From NCBI GenBank assembly GCA_014649155.1, contig BMSM01000024.1, forward strand, positions 38,454-102,453: DNA of 64,000 bases, given 5' to 3'. The notes under the pieces are model-generated. The model saw only the letters and a list, made by a program, of their open reading frames with translations, searched no databases and was not told the DNA's origin. The stretch is from Streptomyces griseoviridis (lineage in GTDB: Bacteria > Actinomycetota > Actinomycetes > Streptomycetales > Streptomycetaceae). Of the stretch, positions 9,091-16,460 are shown piece after piece (position 1 is the first letter of the stretch; each line of letters starts with the position of its first letter). Made by a program: the position numbers and the translations under genes.

Positions 9091-9128
9091 AGCGGGGACG
9101 GGCGGCCCCTGTGCCGCCCGCCCCCGCT
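9091..9128 (+). terminator. Hairpin terminator after the mannosidase
   Basis: AGCGGGGACGGGCGGC (9091-9106) pairs with GCCGCCCGCCCCCGCT (9113-9128), 16-bp arms with one mismatch and a 6-nt loop, starting 7 bases after the GH92 stop. No U-tract, as usual in Streptomyces. Confidence 0.75.
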
Positions 9129-9390
9129 CAAGTCTGACGCTGACGGTCACCGACGAGGGCCCGGCCGGCCCCGGAGGCGCCGATGCGGCCGTCGTCACCG
9201 AGTTCCTGCGCTTCGTCGGTCACGGCGGCGCCACCGACATCTCACCGGTCGCCGCCCGTGAGGCCGTCGCCGCCGCCCTGGCCGCCACCGCCTCGCTCCG
9301 CTCCGGCGGCACCCCGGTCGACGTCCTGCCCCCGCCCCCGCGGCCTACTTCGCCGCCCACCAGCCCGGCTCCCACGGCGCGGCCGCCACC
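9129..9390 (+). pseudogene. Gfo/Idh/MocA oxidoreductase, 3'-terminal remnant
   Basis: The plus strand contains LTVTDEGPAG…VVTEFLRFVGHGGATDISPVAAREAVAAALAATASLRSGGTPV, which matches the end of the C-terminal domain of sugar-type Gfo/Idh/MocA dehydrogenases. Near base 9340 the frame shifts, and the expected last residues (AAYFAAHQPGSHG) appear in another frame. The first 80% of such a gene is missing, so this is a relic directly behind the mannosidase terminator. Confidence 0.5.
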
Positions 9391-9581
9391 CGCCCCCGCC
9401 GCCCCCGGTCTCCTCCCGCGCGCCTGGATCCGGCATCGCGGCGCCGGCCGGCGGACGACGTCGCGTCATCCGCCCCCACCGACGACCGGCACCCGGCATG
9501 ATCGGAGAGTCCGGTGCCGGGCACAGCCCGTCGGTCACCGGATGCCGGTTGCCGGAACGGGACAGGGAGGGACGACAGGAC

Positions 9582-10583
9582 ATGGACGACATGGCGCTGC
9601 GGGAACGGTTGGACGCGGTGCGGGGGCGCATCGGGGAACTGCGGATACGGGAGGCGTGGCTGCTGCTGGCCATGGGTCGTCTCGAAGCCGCCGTCGAGGC
9701 CGCCGGGGAGGCCCGGCGCGAGGCGGCGGGCCCGACCGTGCCGGCCGCCGCGCTGCGGGACGTACTGCGGGAGGCGGCGTGGGTGACGTGCGCGGCCCGG
9801 ATCGGGCAACGGCAGTGGACCGAGGCGCAGATGACCGCCGAACGCCTCATCGACCTGTGCGGACGGGACCCGCGGACCGTCAGGCTGCGGGAACTTGCCT
9901 GCTGGGGCCGGGGCACCCTCGGACCGATCGCGACCTGGCAGGCCGTGCTCGACCCGGCGAAGGAACTGGCCGCGTTCGACCCGGCCGCCTTCGCCCGCGA
10001 CCACCTCGCCGAACACCCCGGCGACGACACCGGGCCGGCCGTGGCGCACGACGAGGCCGCGGCGCCCGTGGTCCCCTTCTACCAGGGGGACCGGGGCCGG
10101 CTGCCGGTCGACGAGGACGCCCTGCGGGAGGAGTTGGCCGCCGTCACCGACGAGACCGGCGAACGCGCCTGGGCCCCGCACATCCACCGGGCCTGGCTGC
10201 TCATCGCGCTGAGCCGGTACGAGGACGCGCTGGAAGAGGTCGAGGCCGCCCGCCGGGAGTACTACGGATTCCTCGGGATGCCGGCGGAACGGCACTTCGC
10301 CGAGGCCCTCTTCGAGGACGGCTGCGAGGCCGAGGCCGTCGCCGACATGGCCCTGGAACGCTGGGACGCCGCCGCCGACGCGGGCCTGCGCGGCCTCGCC
10401 GACCACGGCGGCAGCCAGCGCAACGATCCCTTGGTCCGCATGATCGCGGTCGCCCGGGGGACCGTCACCGGGGACTGGGACACCTGGCGCGTCCAGCTCA
10501 CCGCGTTCGACCCCGTCCAGTACGCCCTGCACGTCCTGCGCAGGCGGCCCGCGTTCCTCGAGAACCCGGACCGCCTGCCCTGA
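9582..10583 (+). CDS. Hypothetical protein with two TPR-like halves
   Basis: 333 aa, no signal peptide. The sequence repeats itself: REAWLLLAMGRLEAAVEAAGEARREA near the N terminus and HRAWLLIALSRYEDALEEVEAARREY in the second half, with further paired helices after each, so it is probably an alpha-alpha repeat protein used for binding. Both halves also end in an acidic FDP segment (AAFDPAAFARDHL, TAFDPVQYALHVL), pointing to an internal duplication. The ATG at 9582 follows GGGAGGG; the longer frame from 9183 covers the oxidoreductase remnant and is not used. Function unknown. Confidence 0.75.
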   Translation: MDDMALRERLDAVRGRIGELRIREAWLLLAMGRLEAAVEAAGEARREAAGPTVPAAALRDVLREAAWVTCAARIGQRQWTEAQMTAERLIDLCGRDPRTVRLRELACWGRGTLGPIATWQAVLDPAKELAAFDPAAFARDHLAEHPGDDTGPAVAHDEAAAPVVPFYQGDRGRLPVDEDALREELAAVTDETGERAWAPHIHRAWLLIALSRYEDALEEVEAARREYYGFLGMPAERHFAEALFEDGCEAEAVADMALERWDAAADAGLRGLADHGGSQRNDPLVRMIAVARGTVTGDWDTWRVQLTAFDPVQYALHVLRRRPAFLENPDRLP

Positions 10584-10642
10584 CCGCCCACGGCGAGCTG
10601 CCCCCGGACCCTCCACCGTGCTGAAGACTTCGCCCTCCGCCC

Positions 10643-10662
10643 GCGGCACCCACCGGTGCCGC
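10643..10662. terminator. Hairpin between convergent genes
   Basis: GCGGCACC (10643-10650) and GGTGCCGC (10655-10662) pair perfectly around a 4-nt loop, 60 bp past the TPR-like gene and facing the lamin-tail gene. Short for a terminator. The 280 bp between the two genes hold no other feature that I can support. Confidence 0.45.
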
Positions 10663-10863
10663 ACAACGGTGTGGAGGGATGAGACATGGGGTGTGCCCTG
10701 TCGTGCCGCTCACCGGCCGCGTCCCGCGGCTGGCCGGGACGGCCGGCCCCCGCTCAGAGGCATCGGCCACGCCTCCGCGCCGCTGTTCTCTGTCACCACC
10801 CACCTCTGCCCCCGGCGCCGGTGTGGTCCGGCGCGGCTGCCACGCCGCGCCGCACGGTGACGA

Positions 10864-11364
10864 TCAGCCGTGGTACGTGATGTACCCGTTGCCGTCCTTG
10901 TCGTTGGCCTTCTTCGTGTACGCGTGCACGTCGGCACGGGCGCCACTGGGCTTGTACAGGTAGATGGTGTCCTTGTCGTTGTTCCATATGAAGTTGCAGT
11001 TCTGCCGGTAGACGACGTTCTTGGCGTCGGAGTCGGTGCCCTTGCCGCCCCGCAGGTGCACGTAGTCGCCGGGCTCCAGGGTGTGGCTGTCCTTGAAGGC
11101 GAACTTGTTGCCGGAGGCGTCCTTGACGACGTACCCCTTCAGGTTGACCTTGCTGCGCGAGTAGTTCTTGATCGTCAGGTACTCGTTCTTGGTGTTGCCG
11201 CCCGAGCACTTGTTGGAGTCCCGGCCCGGAGCGTCGTACTGGACACCCTTGATCTTCAGCGCCGAGGAGTACTCGGCGGCCTGGACCGGAGCGGCGGCGG
11301 TGAGACCGAGCGCGGCGACGGCACCGGTGGTCGCGGCGGCGGTCAGAACGCGATGAACACGCAT
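10864..11364 (-). CDS. Secreted lamin-tail-domain protein
   Basis: 166 aa: signal peptide (MRVHRVLTAAATTGAVAALGLTAAAPVQAA) and a lamin-tail (LTD) immunoglobulin-like fold, seen from LKIKGVQYDAPG…NEYLTIKN, VNLKGYVVKDASGNKFAFKD and LEPGDYVHLRGGKGT…NNDKDTIYLYKPSG. LTD domains in secreted bacterial proteins are thought to serve in binding at the cell surface or to nucleic acid. Small, with two Cys (NKCSGG, RQNCNF) that may form a disulfide. The start is an ATG 5' of which lie GGGGGAAACC and the palindrome at 11414-11426. Confidence 0.85.
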   Translation of the reverse strand: MRVHRVLTAAATTGAVAALGLTAAAPVQAAEYSSALKIKGVQYDAPGRDSNKCSGGNTKNEYLTIKNYSRSKVNLKGYVVKDASGNKFAFKDSHTLEPGDYVHLRGGKGTDSDAKNVVYRQNCNFIWNNDKDTIYLYKPSGARADVHAYTKKANDKDGNGYITYHG

Positions 11365-11413
11365 GAGGTTTCCCCCCTCTGTGGTGCGGATGGAGCGTGG
11401 GGAGCATATCTAA

Positions 11414-11426
11414 TGTGATGATCACA
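11414..11426. promoter_or_regulatory. Perfect palindrome TGTGATGATCACA upstream of the lamin-tail gene
   Basis: TGTGAT-G-ATCACA lies 50 bp upstream of the lamin-tail start, in a local AT-rich island (CATATCTAATGTGATGATCACA) of an otherwise GC-rich gap. It looks like a dimeric-repressor or GntR-type site. No linked regulator gene. Confidence 0.5.
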
Positions 11427-11566
11427 GGGAGGGTCGGTGACGACACTGTGACGACAGCGTGCCTCCGCTGCCGTCGGCAGCGGGTCGGTGGTTCGGGCCC
11501 GCGGCGTGGGGGGTAGGTCCTGGGGTGCGGGCCACCGGGCTCGGGCCACGGGGAGGGGGACCCCAG

Positions 11567-13849
11567 ATGTCCATGACCGGGCGTTCGTCGCCCGCCGCAC
11601 GCTTCCGTCTCACGCTGCTGGTCCTGACCGTCGCCGCCGCCGGCAGCCCCTGGGCGCAGCGGCCGCTCCTGGATTTCTACGTGCGGGAGTTCTACATCGA
11701 GCGGTCCGGAAACGACCTGCTGCGCTGGATGGTGCAGGCGGGTTTCTCCCCGGGCTGGGACCTGTCCGCCGAGCGGTACGCCGGCACGGCCGGCCTGATC
11801 GCCAACGACCTGGGCATCCTCGTACTGCTGGCCCTGCTCACGCTCGTCGCCCCCCGCCTGCCGGCCCGCCGGAGCCGGCGCTGGCCGGCGTGTCTCGTGG
11901 CCGGCGTGCTCACCGCCGGGCTGGCGAGTCTCGTGGGGCTGGCCCTGTTCATGGCTCTGGTCGAGGACGCCGAACTCGGGCCGGCCGGCGTGCTCGCGAC
12001 GAACCTGGGGCGCAGCGCCCTGATCTTCGGCTCGGTGCTCGGCGTGCTGCTGGCCCTGCTGTCCACCGGACGCCCGGGCCCGGGGTCCGGGACCCGGGAC
12101 GCCCGCCGGGCACCGCACCGCGTGACAAGGGGGAGATCCATGACGACCGCACCCGTCGCCATGCCGGTGGGCAGCGCACCGGGGGACGTCACCCGGTACC
12201 TGTGCGCCGCGGCCTACGTGGACGAGCACTTCGCCGACCGGGTGGTGGAGGACGTCCTGGCCGACGAGACCGCTGCCGTGGCCCCCTCCCCGGGGGTGGA
12301 CCCGGCGGCCGTGGTCCGGCACTGCCTGGCAGCGCTGGAACTGCGCTACCGGCGCGATCTGCGCCTGACGGCGGTCTTCGGGGCCGTCGCGGTCCTCGCG
12401 CCCTTGTGGCTCACCGCCGTCATGGTGCTCCTCGGGGCGGCCCGGCTGGCGGGCGACCGGCCCCGTCTCGCCACCCGCGGCCGGCGGCTCCCCGGCGGCG
12501 GGGCGCTGGTGCGGCTCAGCGTCTCGGCCGGCGTGTTCGCCCTCCTCACCCTCTACGTCGGGGTGGTGCTGTCCGGTCTGCCGGTGGACGGCTTCGCGAG
12601 CTGGCTGCTGGGCACGTACTTCGCGGGGGTGCCGGCCGCGCTCGCCTCCGTCGGGGGCGCGGTCTGCGCGTACCTCACGGTCCTCGGCCACGACCGCGAG
12701 ACCGACCGGCTGCTGCGCACCACCCTGACCAGGCAGACGTACCGGCCACCGCGCGGCGGCGCGGAAGGACGGCCGGAGTGGGTGGCCGGCCGGCTGGCGG
12801 CCGTCGAGCGGGCCGGACAGGGCAACGCCACCGTCTACAGCGGGTACCGGCCGTCCGTCGGCTGGTCGGAGACGAGCGCGCAGTGGTCCCTCGCGGTGCC
12901 GCTGCTGCCCGCCGAGGACCCGGCGGGCCTGCGGGCACGGCCCACGGCACCGCGGCCGTTCACCGCCGAGGACCTCATCGACCACCTCCGCGAGCGGCTC
13001 GGCTCGCTCACCGGCGCAGGGCCCCGGGACGGGGAACCGCCCGGCGGCCTGGTGGTCGAGGACCGCGTCCTCGCCGCCGGCACCGCCCTCGGCGAGGACG
13101 AACGGTTCTTCGCCGCCGACACCATCGCCCCGGTCACCGTCCTCGCGGACGAAGCGGTCCGGGAGATCATGCGCCGCCCCACCGGCACCGTCCGCCACTG
13201 CCTGGCCGTCCACGCGGAGCTGTGGGGCGGTGACGTGGTGCCGGCCACGTTCCTCCACGTCACCACCGTGGGACAGACACTCCACCTGCACATCGACCAC
13301 CACGTACTCGGCCCCGTGCGGGCCGCCTACCACCTCGTGGACCGCCTGGACGGCGGCAGAACCCCCGCCGAGGAGCGGGCGCTGCTGCTGGGCGCCGCCT
13401 CCCGCACCGGCCGGGTCCTCGCCGCCGCCCCCTTCCGGGCCCTGTACCACGCCCGCTTCGAGACCCGCCACTCCCGGCGGATGGCCGACGAGTTCGCCGC
13501 CGCGCGACAGGACCCGCTGTACGACTTCGGCGCCCGCACGAGCATCCGGGAACTGGCGCTGAGCCCCGACTACCACAACTACTTCCAGGTCATGGACGCC
13601 CAGCGGATCACCTCCCTGATCGAGCGCCACACCCTGGCGGCCGTCCGGGAGTTCCTCGACTCCCACGGCTTCGACACCACCGACTTCCGCGCCCAGCAGC
13701 AGACCATCCTGAACCAGGGACTCATCCAGCAGGGCGGCACGAGCATCATCGGCAACCAGGCGATCGGCACGGGCGCGAGCGCCACCCAGACCTTCCCGCA
13801 GCAGGCCGGCACGACCGCCCCCGGCGCGGCCGGCGCCCCCGGCCGTTAG
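11567..13849 (+). CDS. Multi-pass membrane protein; possibly two products
   Basis: 760 aa if translated from the ATG at 11567 (GGGAGGGGGA upstream). Residues 1-190 contain about four membrane segments. An in-frame ATG at 12140 (residue 192) has its own excellent ribosome site (GGGGGAG, 5 bp away), so a second protein of 569 aa starting MTTAPVAMPVG is likely; no stop separates them. The second part has three more membrane segments, then a large soluble region (RYLCAAAYVDEHF near its start, HVTTVGQTLHLHIDHHVLGPVRAAYHLVDR later) and a Gln-rich tail ending GTSIIGNQAIGTGASATQTF. The tail motif GNQA-I/V-G recurs in the next gene. Family unknown to me. Confidence 0.7.
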   Translation: MSMTGRSSPAARFRLTLLVLTVAAAGSPWAQRPLLDFYVREFYIERSGNDLLRWMVQAGFSPGWDLSAERYAGTAGLIANDLGILVLLALLTLVAPRLPARRSRRWPACLVAGVLTAGLASLVGLALFMALVEDAELGPAGVLATNLGRSALIFGSVLGVLLALLSTGRPGPGSGTRDARRAPHRVTRGRSMTTAPVAMPVGSAPGDVTRYLCAAAYVDEHFADRVVEDVLADETAAVAPSPGVDPAAVVRHCLAALELRYRRDLRLTAVFGAVAVLAPLWLTAVMVLLGAARLAGDRPRLATRGRRLPGGGALVRLSVSAGVFALLTLYVGVVLSGLPVDGFASWLLGTYFAGVPAALASVGGAVCAYLTVLGHDRETDRLLRTTLTRQTYRPPRGGAEGRPEWVAGRLAAVERAGQGNATVYSGYRPSVGWSETSAQWSLAVPLLPAEDPAGLRARPTAPRPFTAEDLIDHLRERLGSLTGAGPRDGEPPGGLVVEDRVLAAGTALGEDERFFAADTIAPVTVLADEAVREIMRRPTGTVRHCLAVHAELWGGDVVPATFLHVTTVGQTLHLHIDHHVLGPVRAAYHLVDRLDGGRTPAEERALLLGAASRTGRVLAAAPFRALYHARFETRHSRRMADEFAAARQDPLYDFGARTSIRELALSPDYHNYFQVMDAQRITSLIERHTLAAVREFLDSHGFDTTDFRAQQQTILNQGLIQQGGTSIIGNQAIGTGASATQTFPQQAGTTAPGAAGAPGR

Positions 13850-13860
13850 GAGATCCCGTC

Positions 13861-14262
13861 ATGCGCGACGACCAGCAGCGGCACGACCCGCCCGTCAACA
13901 ACGGACTCGTCATCAACGGCGGCACCCACCACGTCGGCAACCAGGCCGTGGGGCACCACGCCCGCGCGTACTCCGGTTCGGTCTCCTTCTCGCCGCAGGA
14001 CCCCGAGCAGGCCGCGCGGACGGCGGAACTCCTCACCCGTGTCGAGCAGTTGCTCCAGGAACACCGGGCAGCGCTCGCCGACCCCGACGCCGCCGGCAGG
14101 GAACTGGGCAGGCTGCGGGAGGAACTGGACGAGGCCGAGCCACAGCCGACGGTCCTGCGCCGCGCCTTGGACCGCCTCACCGGGTTCGTGCAGCCGGTCG
14201 GCCCGCTCGTGACGGCGGTGGGACAGCTCGCGGCCTCGGTCCAGGGCCTGCCCCTGCCGTGA
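13861..14262 (+). CDS. DUF5955-like small protein
   Basis: 133 aa, cytoplasmic, starting 11 bp after the membrane protein stop with AGGAG in front, so part of the same operon. The N-terminal 45 residues are a beta-like region NNGLVINGGTHHVGNQAVGHHARAYSGSVSF; the rest is helical (ARTAELLTRVEQLLQEH… RLREELDEAE…RRALDRLTGFVQPVGPLVTAVGQLA). It matches my memory of Streptomyces DUF5955 proteins. The GNQAVG block is shared with the tail of the preceding protein, suggesting a physical or evolutionary link. Confidence 0.7.
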   Translation: MRDDQQRHDPPVNNGLVINGGTHHVGNQAVGHHARAYSGSVSFSPQDPEQAARTAELLTRVEQLLQEHRAALADPDAAGRELGRLREELDEAEPQPTVLRRALDRLTGFVQPVGPLVTAVGQLAASVQGLPLP

Positions 14263-14360
14263 GCACGCCCTCCGGCCGTCTCCCGTGTCTGGCGGTTTTC
14301 GGTCTCACCGTTCCACGCCGCGCGCCCCACAATGGCGGGCACACGCCGTAGGAGGTCGCC

Positions 14361-15086
14361 GTGCACCCTGTACGTTCCGTGAGACGTTCCGTGAGCCCCT
14401 TCCGGACCGCCTGGCGGGCGGCGCTCGCTCTCGTCCTGCTGCTGGGCTGGTCCGCCGCGCTCGGGCCGGACGCGCGGGCGGGGGAGCGGGGGCAGGACCG
14501 GGCAAGCGTCGTGGTGCACGGCGGCGACACGCTCTACAGCACGGTCGGCCGGTGCACCGTGGGGTTCAACGCGCGTTCCGGCTCCACCATGTACGGCTCG
14601 GTGACGGGGCGGTGTGCGCAGGGCGCCGGTGCCACCTGGTACGCCGACCCCGCGCTGACCGTGGCCGTCGGTGTCACCGCGGGGGTGAGCTACCCGGGCA
14701 ACGACTACGCGGCCGTCCGGTACACCGACACCACGGGCTCCTACCCGGGCGAGGTCTCGCTGGGCAGCGCCGGCACCCGTGACATCACGGCCGCGGCCAA
14801 CCCCGTCGTCGGACAGCAGGTCTGCCACGCCGGACGGACCACGGGTTACCGCTGCGGCACCGTCCAGGCGGTCAACGTCACCGTCAACTACGGCGGCGGC
14901 ATCGTGTACGGCCTGTTCCGGTCAAACGTCTGCTCGGAGCCCGGGGACATCGGCGGCCCGGCGTTCTCCGGCGGCACGGCCCTCGGCATCATCGCCGGCA
15001 GCAGCGGGAACTGCGCCTCGGGGGGCTTCACCTACTACCAGCCGGTGGTGGAGTGGCTCTCCGCGTACGGCCTGAGCATCTACTGA
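14361..15086 (+). CDS. Secreted S1 (streptogrisin-like) protease homologue with lost catalytic residues
   Basis: 241 aa. A GTG start has GGAGG just upstream; the signal peptide ends near residue 40. The chymotrypsin fold of streptogrisin/alpha-lytic type is clear, with Cys pairs C65/C85, C155/C165 and C191/C218. At the usual GHC site the protein reads TGRC (R84 replaces the catalytic His); the Asp is kept (GNDYA, D115); at the usual GDSGGP the protein reads GDIGGP (I197 replaces the catalytic Ser). The frame is intact and the disulfides are conserved, so it is probably a folded secreted protein with no serine-protease activity, perhaps a binder or inhibitor. There is no long pro-region. Confidence 0.85.
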   Translation: MHPVRSVRRSVSPFRTAWRAALALVLLLGWSAALGPDARAGERGQDRASVVVHGGDTLYSTVGRCTVGFNARSGSTMYGSVTGRCAQGAGATWYADPALTVAVGVTAGVSYPGNDYAAVRYTDTTGSYPGEVSLGSAGTRDITAAANPVVGQQVCHAGRTTGYRCGTVQAVNVTVNYGGGIVYGLFRSNVCSEPGDIGGPAFSGGTALGIIAGSSGNCASGGFTYYQPVVEWLSAYGLSIY

Positions 15087-15096
15087 CCCGGCACCG

Positions 15097-16224
15097 TCAC
15101 CCCGGCTCGCCGGACACCTTCACCGAGGCCAGTGCCGCCGCCACCCGCTCCACCGCCTCCACCGGAGTCGAGGCGTGCGGTGACAGACGCAAGGAGTCCG
15201 CCCGTACCGTCGGTGTCACGCCTTCCCGGTGCAGCGCCCGCGCCACCGCCGCCGGTTCGCGCCCCGGCACGGCGAACGACAGGATGCCCGCCCGCCGCCC
15301 GGGACCGGCCGGGGACAGCACCCTGCCCCCGAACCTCTCCACGACCTCGGCGAGTTCGGCGACCCGCACGGTGACCGCGCTCTCGATCGCCGCGGCGCCG
15401 TACCGCTCCACCAGTTCCAGCGCGGCGGCGAAGGACGCGGCCGTGACCGGACTGAGATGGGTGACGGACCAGCGGCGCGCGTCCGGTGCGGGCGGATGCT
15501 CCACACCGTCGAAGACACCGGCGTCCTCCACCCCCGTCCACCCGGTGAGCACCGGCTGCAGTTCCTCGAGTGCCCGGTCGGACAGGGTCGCGAACCCGGT
15601 CGACCATCCCGCCCGCAGCCACTTCTGCCCGCCCGTGATCACGACGTCGGCCGCCTGCCAGGGCATGACCACCGCCCCGAAAGCCTGGATGGCATCAACC
15701 ACCAGGAGCCGGTCCGGGCCGATGACCTCCCTCAGCGCGGCCAGATCCACCCGGAACCCGGTACGGAAGTCCACCGCGCTCACCGACAGCGCTACGACGT
15801 CGTCCGTCAGCGCCTCGCGCACCAGCTCAGGGGTGACACCGCCGCCGGGAGCGGGCTCCAGCCAGCGGGGCGCGGCCCGCCCCAGCTGCGCCGCGCGCCG
15901 CCACGGGTACTGGTTCGACGGGAAGTCGCCGCGGGGCGCGAGCACGGTCCCCTGACGCAGCCCGAGCGCCGCGTGGAACAGCCCGGTCGAGGCGTTCGGC
16001 AGCAGCACGGTGTGCGCCGTGTCCGTGCCCGCCAGCCGTGCTGCCGCGTCCCGGGCCGCTCCTTCCGCTCGCATCAGTTCGTCCACGGTCGTGTGGGTGG
16101 CCCGCGCGGTGGCCTGTACGGCCCGTGTGGTGGCGTCCACGGCGTCCTGGGACGGCGGCCCGAAGCGGGCGAAGTCCAGGTATCCGGCCGGGGTGTCGAA
16201 ATGCGCGGCGTACGACGTGAGCAC
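15097..16224 (-). CDS. Class V aminotransferase (PLP-dependent)
   Basis: 375 aa, fold-type I PLP enzyme of the cysteine desulfurase/class V group. Visible are LLPNASTGLFHAALGL (residues about 74-89), the cofactor Asp in LLVVDAIQAFG (D177) and the Schiff-base Lys in ITGGQKWLRAG (K201). No Cys is placed for a desulfurase active loop, so transaminase/lyase chemistry is more likely. It ends 10 bp from the stop of the S1 protease homologue (convergent). Substrate not predictable. Confidence 0.85.
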   Translation of the reverse strand: MLTSYAAHFDTPAGYLDFARFGPPSQDAVDATTRAVQATARATHTTVDELMRAEGAARDAAARLAGTDTAHTVLLPNASTGLFHAALGLRQGTVLAPRGDFPSNQYPWRRAAQLGRAAPRWLEPAPGGGVTPELVREALTDDVVALSVSAVDFRTGFRVDLAALREVIGPDRLLVVDAIQAFGAVVMPWQAADVVITGGQKWLRAGWSTGFATLSDRALEELQPVLTGWTGVEDAGVFDGVEHPPAPDARRWSVTHLSPVTAASFAAALELVERYGAAAIESAVTVRVAELAEVVERFGGRVLSPAGPGRRAGILSFAVPGREPAAVARALHREGVTPTVRADSLRLSPHASTPVEAVERVAAALASVKVSGEPG

Positions 16225-16460
16225 AGGGTTGTCCTTCGGGCTGTACGGGATGCGCCGCGAGCGTATCGCCGGGCGCGCCCCACGCCGGCGGGCGGGTCCG
16301 CCGGCCCGGCGTCCGGGGACCGCCGCTCTCCCGGACCGCGGCGGCCCCGTGTGAGGGAAACTGCCGAACAGCGGTGCGTGACACGCCTGTTGCCCGATAG
16401 CGTGGCTGCGCGACCGGCTCGGTACGGCTGAGTCCGGCGGGACAGGGGGAGGTTCCAGGG

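Noticed and set aside
5523..9131. A 1202-codon minus-strand ORF and a 1613-codon plus-strand ORF over the mannosidase
   Set aside because: Both are shadows of the GH92 gene caused by extreme third-position GC; their translations are repetitive Gly/Arg/Val or Arg/Pro text with no known domain.
11414..11426. TGTGATGATCACA as a CRP site
   Set aside because: CRP sites need a 6-bp spacer between TGTGA and TCACA; here there are only 3 bases.
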